Positions 25,604 through 34,704 of a stretch of 64,000 bases of DNA are shown piece by piece. Both the position numbers and the translations under genes were made by a program. Source of the stretch: Afipia sp049747295 (GTDB lineage Bacteria; Pseudomonadota; Alphaproteobacteria; Rhizobiales; Xanthobacteraceae). Where the stretch lies: assembly GCF_049747295.1 (NCBI RefSeq), contig NZ_JBMHJM010000003.1, forward strand, positions 62,001 to 126,000. Direction: 5' to 3'. The number at the start of each line of letters is the position of its first letter. Within the stretch, counting starts at the first letter, position 1. The notes under the pieces were generated by a model. That model did not search any database, had not been told where the DNA came from, and saw only the letters and a program-made list of their open reading frames with translations.

Positions 25604-26509
25604 TCAGGACGAACGACGGCTCGCGTTGATGGCGGACGCGACGCGACTGACCGGCGGCTTGCCGATCAGCCGGCTGATCTCGTTGGTCGCGGCCACGAGC
25701 TTCTGCATGTCGACGCCGGTCGCAATGCCCATGCCCTCCAGCATGTAGACGACATCTTCGGTCGCCACATTACCCGTGGCGCCGGGCGCGTAAGGACAGC
25801 CGCCAAGACCGCCGGCGGCGGAATCGATCACCCGCGCCCCTTCCTCCAGCCCGGCGTATAGATTGGCCAGGGCCTGTCCGTAGGTGTCGTGGAAATGCAT
25901 CCCGAGATGGGCGATCGGGACCTCTCCGGACACGACGCGCAGCAACTGGCGGGCCTTGAGCGGCGTTCCGACCCCGATGGTATCGCCAAGGGAAACCTCG
26001 TAGCAGCCGAGATCCCAAAGCTTTCGCGACACCGACGCCACAGCGGTCGGTTTCACGTCGCCGTCGTAGGGACAGCCCAGCACGCAGGAGACGTAGCCCC
26101 GCACCTTGATGCCGTCAGCTTTCGCGCGCTGGACAACGGGCGTGAACCGCTCGATGGATTCAGCCACCGAGCAATTGATGTTCGCCCGGGAAAATCCTTC
26201 CGACGCCGAAGCGAAGACCGCGATGACCTTGGCGCCTGCGGCCTTTGCCGCCTCGTAACCTTTCTCATTGGGCACGAGCACATGGAATTCGTGACCGGGA
26301 TGATGATCCACCGCCCGCAAGACCTGATCAGAATTCACCATCTGCGGGATGGCCTTGGGAGACACAAAGCTGCCGACTTCAACGGTTGTCAGGCCGGCCC
26401 CGACCAGATTTTCGACAAATGCGATGCGCGCCTCGACCGAAATCGGCGTCTTTTCATTCTGAAGCCCGTCGCGCGGACCGACTTCGACAATACGAACCTG
26501 ATCGCTCAT
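25604..26509 (-). CDS. mvaB: Hydroxymethylglutaryl-CoA lyase
   Basis: 301-residue enzyme that splits HMG-CoA into acetyl-CoA and acetoacetate, the last step of leucine breakdown. The start VRIVEVGPRDGLQNEKTP has the catalytic arginine and metal aspartate; SPKAIPQM and metal histidines in LGMHFHDTYGQALAN; the catalytic cysteine loop GGLGGCPYAPGATGN (about 255-269). The ATG at 26509 follows the family start MSDQVRIVEV. It lies 5 bp after the carboxylase alpha-subunit gene. It closes the pathway begun by the three genes upstream. Confidence 0.95.
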   Translation of the reverse strand: MSDQVRIVEVGPRDGLQNEKTPISVEARIAFVENLVGAGLTTVEVGSFVSPKAIPQMVNSDQVLRAVDHHPGHEFHVLVPNEKGYEAAKAAGAKVIAVFASASEGFSRANINCSVAESIERFTPVVQRAKADGIKVRGYVSCVLGCPYDGDVKPTAVASVSRKLWDLGCYEVSLGDTIGVGTPLKARQLLRVVSGEVPIAHLGMHFHDTYGQALANLYAGLEEGARVIDSAAGGLGGCPYAPGATGNVATEDVVYMLEGMGIATGVDMQKLVAATNEISRLIGKPPVSRVASAINASRRSS

Positions 26510-26514
26510 AACCA

Positions 26515-28545
26515 CTAGACCTCTGAAGGCTCGATCTCGGCGAGTTCGACGCCTTCCTGAACGATATCGCCAACCTTGCATTTCAGTTGCTTGACCGTGC
26601 CGGCGAATGGCGCCCGCAGCGTCTGTTCCATCTTCATGACCTCAAGGGTCAGAATGGCAGCACCCTTTTCAACCTGAGCACCTTCCTGGACCAGCAGGGC
26701 GACAACCGTGCCTGGCAATGGCGCAACGACCCGATCGGCTCCCGCCTGCTCGTCATCCTCCATGCCGAACGGATCGACCCAGTGGACCTCGAAGCGGCCA
26801 TTCCGCGTTCGAACATAGACCTCACGTTGGTCAAGCAGTCCGGTGACGTGGTGCTTGATGTCATCAAGAGAAAGGTCGACGCCGCCCCGTCCGGAGACGG
26901 ACCAGCCAAACGCAATGTCGCGTCCGTCGATGGACAGTGTCGAGGGCCCGTTGCCATAGCGCAACGTGACCTCGCGCTCCCGAGCGTGGCGAAACACGAA
27001 ACGCCGGCGACGCGTGCCAACAGCCGTCCATCCGCCTGTCCGCCACGGCGAGTCGGCATCCTCGTCCGCAGTTGCTTCACTATGCAGGATCGTCGCGACC
27101 GCTGCGCCGAGTTCGAGGTCTGAGAGCTCAGTCTGCTCCGGCGTCAATTCCGCCAGATGGCGTTCGATGAAACCCGTGTCGATGGCGTTCGAACGAACGT
27201 CCGAATGTGTCACCAGCGCGGACAGAAACGGGATGTTGGTGGTCACGCCACGAACATCGGTTTCATTCAATCCACGCGCAAGGCGCGAGATTGCAAGGTC
27301 CCGCGTCGGCGCCCATGCGATCACTTTGGCCAGCATGGCATCGTAGTTCGGCGAGACGGTCTTACCTTCGTCGTAACCGGCATCGATGCGCAGGCCATCA
27401 ACCTCATCAGGGGTCCGCCATGTCCGGATGCGGCCGACCGAGGGCATGAAGTTCTTGTTGGGGTTCTCGGCGTAAACGCGCGCCTCGATCGCATGGCCAT
27501 TCAGCCCGATTTGATCCTGCGCCAGCGGCAGCTTCTCACCGAACGCCACACGCAATTGCCATTCGACGAGATCGATCCCAGTGATCAGCTCAGTCACTGG
27601 ATGCTCGACCTGAAGACGCGTGTTCATCTCGATGAAAAACACATCGCGCCCATTGGAGACGAATTCGATCGTGCCCGCCCCGACATAGTTCACGGCGGCA
27701 GCCGCCTTGCGCGCAGCTGCGCATACGGCGTCGCGTTGTGCTGCATCGAGTGTCGGCGACGGCGCCTCCTCGATCACCTTCTGATGCCGGCGTTGCAATG
27801 TGCATTCACGCTCGAACAGCGACAGGATATTGCCGTGGCTGTCACCGATGATCTGCACCTCGATGTGACGCGGATTGTCGACGTACTTTTCGATCAGCAT
27901 GCGGTCGTCGCCGAAGGCTGCAAGCGCCTCACGCTTGGCGCTCACGATGGCGCCTGCAAGCTCGGTCGCGTCGCGAACAACGCGCATGCCGCGCCCGCCG
28001 CCACCGGCCGAGGCCTTGACCAGCACCGGAAAACCGATCTTCCCAGCCGCCGTTGCCAGGATCGCCTCGTCCTGCGCCTCGCCGTGATAGCCCGGCACCA
28101 ATGGCACGCCGGCCTTTTCCATCAACGCCTTCGAGCCGGACTTCGAGCCCATTGCCTCCATCATCTCGGCGGTGGGGCCAACGAACACCAATCCTGCCTG
28201 GGCGCAGCGGCGCGCAAACTCGGCGTTCTCCGACAAAAAGCCGTAGCCGGGGTGGACGGCTTCAGCGCCGGTCTTCTCCGCAGCCTCGAGGATGCGATCG
28301 ATGTTCAGATAGCTGTCGCGGGCACGCGCGGGACCTAACAACACAGCGTCATCAGCCATCGCGACATGCACAGCGTCGGCGTCCGCTTCGGAATACACCG
28401 CAACCGTACGCAGCCCCATGGCGCGCGCCGTCTTGATGACGCGGCACGCGATCTCGCCGCGATTGGCAATCAGCAGCGTCCCAAACCGTCGGTACGACGG
28501 CACGACTACCCTAGCACCGGAATTCTTGTTCAAACGCGACTCCAT
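26515..28545 (-). CDS. liuD: Methylcrotonyl-CoA carboxylase, biotin-containing alpha subunit
   Basis: 676-residue subunit with a biotin carboxylase domain (LLIANRGEIACRVI near residue 25; ATP-grasp KASAGGGGRGMR; FIEMNTRLQVEHPVTE), a BT linker and a C-terminal biotinyl domain with EVMKME, biotin on about Lys638. With LiuB it carboxylates 3-methylcrotonyl-CoA. The assignment to methylcrotonyl rather than propionyl or acetyl substrate comes from its neighbours (LiuB, LiuC, HMG-CoA lyase). The first 20 residues before RFGTLLIANRGE are longer than usual, so the true start may be a little downstream. Confidence 0.92.
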   Translation of the reverse strand: MESRLNKNSGARVVVPSYRRFGTLLIANRGEIACRVIKTARAMGLRTVAVYSEADADAVHVAMADDAVLLGPARARDSYLNIDRILEAAEKTGAEAVHPGYGFLSENAEFARRCAQAGLVFVGPTAEMMEAMGSKSGSKALMEKAGVPLVPGYHGEAQDEAILATAAGKIGFPVLVKASAGGGGRGMRVVRDATELAGAIVSAKREALAAFGDDRMLIEKYVDNPRHIEVQIIGDSHGNILSLFERECTLQRRHQKVIEEAPSPTLDAAQRDAVCAAARKAAAAVNYVGAGTIEFVSNGRDVFFIEMNTRLQVEHPVTELITGIDLVEWQLRVAFGEKLPLAQDQIGLNGHAIEARVYAENPNKNFMPSVGRIRTWRTPDEVDGLRIDAGYDEGKTVSPNYDAMLAKVIAWAPTRDLAISRLARGLNETDVRGVTTNIPFLSALVTHSDVRSNAIDTGFIERHLAELTPEQTELSDLELGAAVATILHSEATADEDADSPWRTGGWTAVGTRRRRFVFRHAREREVTLRYGNGPSTLSIDGRDIAFGWSVSGRGGVDLSLDDIKHHVTGLLDQREVYVRTRNGRFEVHWVDPFGMEDDEQAGADRVVAPLPGTVVALLVQEGAQVEKGAAILTLEVMKMEQTLRAPFAGTVKQLKCKVGDIVQEGVELAEIEPSEV

Positions 28546-28552
28546 GATCGTC

Positions 28553-29332
28553 TTAATTCCAGGATGCTTTACGTTTTTCGAGGAACGCCGAGAGTCCTTC
28601 CCGCGCTTCCGGACGAGCGCGAACGTCGGCGATCAGCGCGGCGGTTTCAGACATCAGTGCTTCGTCAATCGCCCGACCGGCAATGTCACCCGCCAACTTC
28701 TTGGCAATGGCCCGCGCACCCGGCGCCGCGGATTTCAACTGCTTCAGCAGCTTGGTGATCCGCTCGTCCAACACGTCGGGAGCGACGACCTCATGCAGCA
28801 AGCCGATCCGCTTGGCCTCTTGAGCATCGAAGACCTCGGCGGTCTGGAAATAACGTCTTGCCGTGCGTTCACCGATGGCGCGCAGCACGTAGGGACTGAT
28901 CATGCCCGGAACGATTCCCAGTCTGACCTCGGACAAGCAGAACGTTGCTTCTGACGACCCGATCGCGATATCGCAGGCAGCAACGACCCCGACGCCGCCG
29001 CCATAGATCGGTCCTTGAACCCGACCGATGGTCGTCTGCGGCATCCGGTCCAGCGCGGCGAGCATGCGCACCAACGGCATCGCGTCGGCGATATTCTCTT
29101 CGCGGCTGTAGGACGCGGCTTTTCGCATCCAATTGATGTCAGCGCCGGCGCACAGGCTCTTGCCTTCACCCGACAGCACAACGGTCGCGATCGATGTCTC
29201 CGTTGCAAGGGTCTCGAGGGCAAGGCGCAGCGCTTCGATCAGCTCTTCGTTGAGCGCGTTGTTGAGTTCCGGCCGGTTGAGGGTGACGCGCGCCACGCCT
29301 TGATCACGTTCGATGCGGACAAGATCGCTCAT
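28553..29332 (-). CDS. liuC: Methylglutaconyl-CoA hydratase (enoyl-CoA hydratase family)
   Basis: 259-residue crotonase-fold enzyme. Seen: LNRPELNNALNEELI (about 18-32), oxyanion GEGKSLCAGADINWM (about 58-72) and GPIYGGGVGVVAACDIAIG (about 101-119), with the second glutamate region FCLSEVRLGIVPGMISPYV. It hydrates 3-methylglutaconyl-CoA to HMG-CoA, the step between the carboxylase and the lyase encoded on either side. The ATG at 29332 starts the conserved domain and lies 13 bp after liuB. Confidence 0.9.
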   Translation of the reverse strand: MSDLVRIERDQGVARVTLNRPELNNALNEELIEALRLALETLATETSIATVVLSGEGKSLCAGADINWMRKAASYSREENIADAMPLVRMLAALDRMPQTTIGRVQGPIYGGGVGVVAACDIAIGSSEATFCLSEVRLGIVPGMISPYVLRAIGERTARRYFQTAEVFDAQEAKRIGLLHEVVAPDVLDERITKLLKQLKSAAPGARAIAKKLAGDIAGRAIDEALMSETAALIADVRARPEAREGLSAFLEKRKASWN

Positions 29333-29345
29333 CGTTGCAGCCTGC

Positions 29346-30950
29346 TTACATTCTGAACACGCCGAACTTCGTCGGCTCGGACGGCGCATTGGCCGCTGCG
29401 GACAGTCCAAGACCCAGCACAAGGCGGGTGTCGGCGGGATCGATCACGCCATCGTCCCACAGCCGTGCCGTGGCGTAATACGGATGCCCCTGAGTTTCAT
29501 ACTGTTCGCGGATCGGTGCACGGAATTGTTCTTCTTCCTGTACCGACCAGGAGCCGCCTTTGGCCTCGATATTGTCGCGCCGCAACTGGCTGAGCACCAT
29601 GGAGGCCTGCTCGCCGCCCATCACCGAGATACGCGCGTTCGGCCACATCCACAAAAAGCGCGGGCTGTAGGCACGGCCGCACATGCCGTAATTGCCAGCG
29701 CCATAGGAGCCGCCGATGACGACAGTGAACTTCGGCACCGATGCGGTCGCAACCGCCGTCACGAGTTTGGCGCCGTCGCGGGCGATGCCGCCGGCTTCAT
29801 ATTTCTTGCCGACCATGAAGCCGGTGATGTTCTGCAGGAACAGCAGTGGAATGTTCCGCTGGCTGCAGAGTTCGATGAAGTGCGCACCCTTCAGCGAGCT
29901 TTCACTGAACAGAATGCCGTTGTTGGCAATGATCCCGACCGGGTATCCCCAGATATGCGCAAAGCCGCAGACCAGCGTCTGACCGTAGAGCTTCTTGAAT
30001 TCCTCGAATTCGGACCCGTCAACAATGCGCGCGATGATCTCGCGAACGTCGAACGGCTTGCGCGCGTCGGAGGGCACGACGCCGTAAATTTCCTCGCGCT
30101 CGAACAGCGGCTCACGCGGCTTCCGCAGTCCCGTTGCCGATGACTGAGCGGGATTGAGGTTGCCGACGATGCGTCGCGCGATGCCGATCGCGTGGCTGTC
30201 GTTCTGAGCATAGTGATCGGTCACGCCGGACTGACGGCTATGCACATCGGCGCCGCCGAGTTCTTCCGCGCTTACAACCTCACCGGTCGCGGCCTTCACC
30301 AGCGGCGGACCACCCAGAAAGATCGTGCCCTGATTGCGCACGATGATGCTCTCATCGGACATGGCCGGCACATAGGCGCCACCGGCCGTGCACGAGCCCA
30401 TGACGATGGCAATCTGCGGGATCCCCTGGGCCGACATCTGCGCCTGGTTGTAGAAGATGCGGCCGAAGTGCTTTTCGTCCGGGAAGATCTCATCCTGCTG
30501 CGGCAGGAAGGCGCCGCCGGAGTCCACCATGTAAATGCACGGCAGATTGTTCTGGCGCGCCACGTCCTGCGCGCGCAGATGCTTCTTCACGGTCATCGGA
30601 TAATACGTGCCGCCGGTGATCGTGGCGTCGTTGGCGACAATGACGCATTCGCGGCCCGACACCCGGCCGATGCCGGTGACGATGCTCGCCGAATGCACGT
30701 CGCCGCCATAGAGACCGTAGGCCGCGAGCGGCGACAGCTCGAGAAACGCCGTCCCCGGATCGATCAACAAGTCGACGCGCTCGCGGGCCAGCATCTTGCC
30801 GCGGGCGGTATGCTTGGCCCTCGCCGCCTCGCCGCCGCCGCCTGCCACTTGGGACAGCTTGGTGCGCAGGTCCGCCACCAATGCCCGCATGGCATCGGCG
30901 TTTCGGGTAAAATCGGATGACTTCGGATCGATGCCGGAACGAAGAGCCAT
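29346..30950 (-). CDS. liuB: Methylcrotonyl-CoA carboxylase, beta (carboxyltransferase) subunit
   Basis: 534-residue carboxyltransferase. Family features are RVDLLIDPGTAFLELSPLAA (about 58-77), the oxyanion glycines in MGSCTAGGAYVPAMSDE (about 204-220), and the second site GGSYGAGNYGMCGRAYSPRF (about 425-444). Preceded by SD GGGAGG. It is first in the liu cluster (liuB, liuC, liuD, mvaB) with gaps of 5-13 bp. No acyl-CoA dehydrogenase (liuA) is in the window upstream; the 230 bp before it hold no gene, so that step must be encoded elsewhere. Confidence 0.94.
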   Translation of the reverse strand: MALRSGIDPKSSDFTRNADAMRALVADLRTKLSQVAGGGGEAARAKHTARGKMLARERVDLLIDPGTAFLELSPLAAYGLYGGDVHSASIVTGIGRVSGRECVIVANDATITGGTYYPMTVKKHLRAQDVARQNNLPCIYMVDSGGAFLPQQDEIFPDEKHFGRIFYNQAQMSAQGIPQIAIVMGSCTAGGAYVPAMSDESIIVRNQGTIFLGGPPLVKAATGEVVSAEELGGADVHSRQSGVTDHYAQNDSHAIGIARRIVGNLNPAQSSATGLRKPREPLFEREEIYGVVPSDARKPFDVREIIARIVDGSEFEEFKKLYGQTLVCGFAHIWGYPVGIIANNGILFSESSLKGAHFIELCSQRNIPLLFLQNITGFMVGKKYEAGGIARDGAKLVTAVATASVPKFTVVIGGSYGAGNYGMCGRAYSPRFLWMWPNARISVMGGEQASMVLSQLRRDNIEAKGGSWSVQEEEQFRAPIREQYETQGHPYYATARLWDDGVIDPADTRLVLGLGLSAAANAPSEPTKFGVFRM

Positions 30951-31184
30951 GGCCTCCCGCCGCTTGCCTTTTATGAGGTTGTTATTCGCCGCAACCAGGT
31001 TTCGGAACGGCCAAGCCGCAAGGTGTCATTGCAGGGCCACCGAGCGCAACATCAACTTTTTATTGAACTTTGGCGCAAACAGCAGCAGCCGCGCGCGGGA
31101 CAAGGCGTCCGGCAACAAACAACCGCCGGAAGAACTGTCCACGTCCCCCGTCAGCAATCAAGTGGGTCCAATCAGTGGGTAGAA

Positions 31185-31490
31185 TCAGTGCGTCCAGGGC
31201 TCAGGCCGGCGGAATGCGAAGTTGTCCGCATAGGCCTTGATACGGAGCCCCATGTCCTTGGCCTCCAGCACCTGATACGCGATGCCTTCCCTCTCGCAAT
31301 AGGCGACCGCTTCTTCCTTGGTGTGGAAGCGCAGCGTCACCTGCTGCTTCATATCGCCCGAACTGGTCCACCCCATCAGAGGCTCGATGACACGGGGCTG
31401 CTCAGGCTCATAGTCGAGCTGCCAGTCCTTGGTCTTCGCTGCACCGGACTGCATGGCATTTTTGGCCGGCTTGAAGATTCGCGCTGTCAT
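31185..31490 (-). CDS. Complex I accessory subunit, NDUFS4 (ETC complex I conserved region) family
   Basis: 101-residue homologue of the mitochondrial 18-kDa subunit NDUFS4, a supernumerary subunit of NADH:ubiquinone oxidoreductase in alphaproteobacteria. Seen: ARIFKPAKNAMQSG at the start, WQLDYEP, PLMGWTSSGDMKQQVTLRF (about 39-57), FHTKEEAVAYCEREG and the ending ADNFAFRRPEPWTH. Full length for the family and separate from any nuo operon here. Confidence 0.93.
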   Translation of the reverse strand: MTARIFKPAKNAMQSGAAKTKDWQLDYEPEQPRVIEPLMGWTSSGDMKQQVTLRFHTKEEAVAYCEREGIAYQVLEAKDMGLRIKAYADNFAFRRPEPWTH

Positions 31491-31709
31491 GGAATGAAAA
31501 GTCCCTGAGCCGAGAGGTCCGATGTAGGTAAATAGATAAAGTTCGTCCGATTCAAGTCGCGATCAATATCCTGCGCGCGCCGTCGAACCGGACTTACCAG
31601 CTTCAGAATCTGGTATAATCTGTTCGAAACGCTGTGACAATCGCGGCCGGCCGGGCTGGGTTGGAGATTGCGGCCGGGTCGATCGAATTTGCGAGGCGGG
31701 CTTCCATCC

Positions 31710-32891
31710 ATGGAAATTCAAGCAACCCTTCCCGAAAAAGGCCGCGACCTCCGGCTCGATTTCTTTCGCGGTATCGCCAACTGGTGGATCTTCCTCGACC
31801 ACATCCCGTACAATGTGATCAATTGGGCCACTCCGCGAAACTATGGATTCAGCGACGCTGCGGACCTTTTCGTCTTTATCTCGGGCTATACGGCGTCATT
31901 CGTCTATGCGCGTTTGATGCTCGACCGTGGATTTGTGGTCGGCTCGACGCGGCTCTGGAAGCGTGTCTGGCAGCTCTACGTCGCCCACGTGCTTCTCTTT
32001 GTGATCTACATCGCGGCGATCGGCTGGGTCGCCCTTCGTTATAACGATCCCGACATCATCAATGAATTCAATGTCGCCGGTCTGGTCGACAATCCCATTC
32101 AAACGCTGACTCAAGGTCTGATCCTGCGCTTCAAGCCCGTCAATCTGGACGTGCTTCCGCTGTACATCATCCTGATGGGCTTCTTCCCACCGGTGCTCTG
32201 GATGATGCTGCGCAAACCCGATCTGACCATGCTCGGATCGCTCGCCCTCTACTTTGCCGCGCGTCAGTTTGGATGGAATTTCTCCGCGTATCCGACCGGA
32301 AGCTGGTACTTCAACCCCTACACATGGCAGTTGCTGTTCGTCTTCGGGGCATGGTTCGCACTCGGTGGCGCGCGGGAATCGCAGTCGGTCATCAAGTCGA
32401 AATGGCTACTGATCGCGGGGACTTTGTATCTGTTGTTTGCCCTTGTCATGACGATGGCGGGCCGCTTCGAAACGTTCGGCGCGATGTTCCCGAGATGGCT
32501 CTATGACGCCTTCAACCCCAACGACAAGACGTTCCTTGCGCCCTATCGCGTGCTCCACTTCGTCATCATCGCGTTCTTTGTCACGCGCTTCGTACACAAA
32601 GACTGGAAGGGACTGGAGTGGAAGATCTTTGATCCGCTGATCAAATGCGGCCAGCAATCTCTCCAGGTCTTCTGCGTGGGCATCTTTCTGTCGTTTGTGG
32701 CCCACTTCATCCTGCTGTTGAGCTGGGGTTCGTTCTGGGCCCAACTGGGCGTGAGCCTCGGCGGCATCGCGATCCTGACCGGCGTCGCCTATTACGGGAA
32801 CTGGTCGAAAAGGCAGGACAAGCCGACTGCCAAGCCGATGCCGCCGAAAGGACAGACTGCTGCACAACCGTCGCCTGCCGCGGGGTCATAG
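31710..32891 (+). CDS. opgC: OpgC-family membrane protein
   Basis: 393-residue integral membrane protein with about ten spans. The N-terminus KGRDLRLDFFRGIANWWIFLDH followed by NYGFSDAADLFVFISGYTA matches the OpgC domain, a relative of acyltransferase 3 that in other bacteria adds succinyl groups to periplasmic glucans. The ATG at 31710 is chosen because conserved sequence begins right after it. The C-terminal 25 residues are polar (KRQDKPTAKPMPPKG...). The substituent and the glucan substrate are not shown by sequence. Confidence 0.88.
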   Translation: MEIQATLPEKGRDLRLDFFRGIANWWIFLDHIPYNVINWATPRNYGFSDAADLFVFISGYTASFVYARLMLDRGFVVGSTRLWKRVWQLYVAHVLLFVIYIAAIGWVALRYNDPDIINEFNVAGLVDNPIQTLTQGLILRFKPVNLDVLPLYIILMGFFPPVLWMMLRKPDLTMLGSLALYFAARQFGWNFSAYPTGSWYFNPYTWQLLFVFGAWFALGGARESQSVIKSKWLLIAGTLYLLFALVMTMAGRFETFGAMFPRWLYDAFNPNDKTFLAPYRVLHFVIIAFFVTRFVHKDWKGLEWKIFDPLIKCGQQSLQVFCVGIFLSFVAHFILLLSWGSFWAQLGVSLGGIAILTGVAYYGNWSKRQDKPTAKPMPPKGQTAAQPSPAAGS

Positions 32892-33009
32892 GAGCCCTTG
32901 GCGGCGGAACGCGTTGTTAATATCACCATCAGCCGGACCGATTGCACGCGCCAGAATGCCTTATTCGCCTTGCTGCGGCGGGGCGAAGCGTGTATCGACT
33001 GTCATCTCT

Positions 33010-33086
33010 CGGGGTATAGCGTAGCCTGGTAGCGCGGCAGTTTTGGGTACTGCAGGTCGGAGGTTCGAATCCTCCTGCCCCGACCA
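33010..33086 (+). tRNA. tRNA-Pro (TGG)
   Basis: A 77-nt tRNA: acceptor CGGGGTA/TGCCCCG, anticodon stem GCAGT/ACTGC with loop TTTGGGT (anticodon TGG), T-arm GGAGG-TTCGAAT-CCTCC, encoded CCA ending at 33086. Confidence 0.97.
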
Positions 33087-33171
33087 AATTCTCAGGCAAA
33101 ATCAATAGATTAAAGAAAGCCACTCCTGCGTTCGGTGAGCGGGCGATGGCCTATGGCGAGCCCAATCTTGA

Positions 33172-33198
33172 TAGCGCTCCCTAGCGGAATCGAACCGC
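33172..33198 (-). pseudogene. Isolated 3' fragment of tRNA-Glu
   Basis: On the minus strand this is the T-arm and 3' acceptor strand of tRNA-Glu: 25 bases (GCGGTTCGATTCCGCTAGGG then AGCGC) are identical to the end of the tRNA-Glu gene at 47926-48000; the CCA has become CTA. A GGTGG also lies at the matching distance upstream, but no D-arm or anticodon arm exists. It begins 21 bp after the stop of the DUF192 gene. Likely an old attachment-site scar. Confidence 0.75.
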
Positions 33199-33219
33199 GC
33201 CGGCCACCACCCGATTGGC

Positions 33220-33720
33220 CTATTTCGTCCCGAACAACGGATGGCCCACGCGATCGCCGGGGGAGATTCCAAGCTTCTTGGCGGTTCCGCCGGCCACTTC
33301 AATCACGCCTCTGACCAGGCCGCCTGAGGAAATGATCTTCTCGGATTGCGGTGTGGTGTTCTCGGCAATCCGCAGAATGCGGCCGTCGCCCCGAACGAAG
33401 ATCATATCGAGGGGAATGAAGGTGTTCTTCATCCACATCGACACCGGCTGCTCAGGAGAGAAATCGAACAGCATGCCCCGCCCTTCGGGCAATTCCTTGC
33501 GGTACATCAGCCCGGTCGCCCGCTCCTGCTCGGTCTTCGCTACTTCAACAGTAAAGACCCGAACCCCGGACTTGGTCACGATTTCGAGCGGCTGAAGCTC
33601 GGCCGCGCGAGCGCCGGTCGAGACCATCACAGCAACAAAACACGCAACGAGCACGCCAAGAGACTCGCGAATGACGCGGGAGGAAGCCATCGATGTGAGG
33701 AAGTCTGAACGCAGCGCCAT
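33220..33720 (-). CDS. DUF192 family exported protein
   Basis: 166 residues from the ATG at 33720, with a hydrophobic export signal (VLVACFVAVMVSTGARAAE near residues 22-40) and a DUF192 domain: VEVAKTEQERATGLMYRKEL (about 58-77), GMLFDFSPEQPVSMWMKNTF, PLDMIFVRGDGRI and GTAKKLGISPGDRV. This family occurs in many bacteria and archaea with no firm biochemical role. A shorter start at 33690 would still keep the signal. It ends just before the tRNA-Glu fragment. Confidence 0.85.
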   Translation of the reverse strand: MALRSDFLTSMASSRVIRESLGVLVACFVAVMVSTGARAAELQPLEIVTKSGVRVFTVEVAKTEQERATGLMYRKELPEGRGMLFDFSPEQPVSMWMKNTFIPLDMIFVRGDGRILRIAENTTPQSEKIISSGGLVRGVIEVAGGTAKKLGISPGDRVGHPLFGTK

Positions 33721-33877
33721 GGTTAACCGTCCGGGATTCGCGAAATCCGGCATCCTATAGCCCGCCAATCATGGCAAAGGCCAGATACCGAACCATACCG
33801 GACGTTCAGATCACGGGAATTTGGTCATCGACCGGACGCAGCCCAAGCTGCGTCCAAACAGTGGCGCCGTATTCGGC

Positions 33878-34549
33878 TTAGTGCGACGACAGACCGGGCG
33901 CGCCGTTCTCAGGCTGAATCTCGGCAGCCATCATGCCCTTGGAGCCGGGCCCGAAGCGGACAAGCACATACTGGCCCGGACGCAGCTCGGTCATTCCGTA
34001 GCGGCGCAGGGTTTCCATGTGCACGAAGATGTCAGGCGAGCCTTCCCCACAGGTCAGGAAGCCAAAGCCACGAAGCCGATTGAACCACTTGACCTGAGCA
34101 CGCTCGAGACCGCTCGTCGGAGTGACGGTGACGTGCGTTCGCGCCGGCAGCATCTGCGCAGGATGGATCGCGGTCGACTCATCCATCGAGACGATACGGA
34201 AAGCCTGATAGCCCTTCTGCCGCTGCGTGCACTCGCACACGATGCGGGCGCCTTCGTACGCGGTCTGGTAGCCGTCGCGCCGGAGCACCGTGACGTGCAA
34301 CAACACATCCGGCCAACCATTGTCCGGAACGATAAAGCCATAGCCCTTCGAGGCGTCAAACCATTTGATGACGCCTGAGATCTCGACCAGATTAACCGCG
34401 GCAGCATCCGCGGCAAAAGTATCTGTGCCTAAATTCCGCTCTATTGGTGCGGATCTATCGTTTGAAGCGAATCCGCTTGAACCCGCTATCCTCTTGGACT
34501 CAAATCCGTCCGACCCCATGACCCCGGACCCCAACCAATCTGCGGTCAA
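33878..34549 (-). CDS. Protein with two cold-shock domains
   Basis: 223 residues with two cold-shock domains: the first around residues 57-120 (VIKWFDASKGYGFIVPD, then VLLHVTVL) and the second around 150-215 (VKWFNRLRGFGFLTCGEG, then IFVHMETL). RNP1 and RNP2 are present in both. Tandem CSD proteins of this length are typical of rhizobia and relatives and probably act as RNA chaperones. The first 50 residues are not conserved in the family and the start codon is uncertain; GTG/ATG choices nearer to the first domain exist. Confidence 0.88.
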   Translation of the reverse strand: MTADWLGSGVMGSDGFESKRIAGSSGFASNDRSAPIERNLGTDTFAADAAAVNLVEISGVIKWFDASKGYGFIVPDNGWPDVLLHVTVLRRDGYQTAYEGARIVCECTQRQKGYQAFRIVSMDESTAIHPAQMLPARTHVTVTPTSGLERAQVKWFNRLRGFGFLTCGEGSPDIFVHMETLRRYGMTELRPGQYVLVRFGPGSKGMMAAEIQPENGAPGLSSH

Positions 34550-34704
34550 TCACTTCTGTGATGACTTGCGATCCGCGTTGCTCATCGTGAGGCTTCAAGA
34601 CGACACGACGCGAATCTCTTAATGCAACGATAACACTCCGGCGCGAGCCTGGAAGACAAAAAACAATTCTAAAGCGAACTATGAACAGCTTGCACAGCTG
34701 CGAA

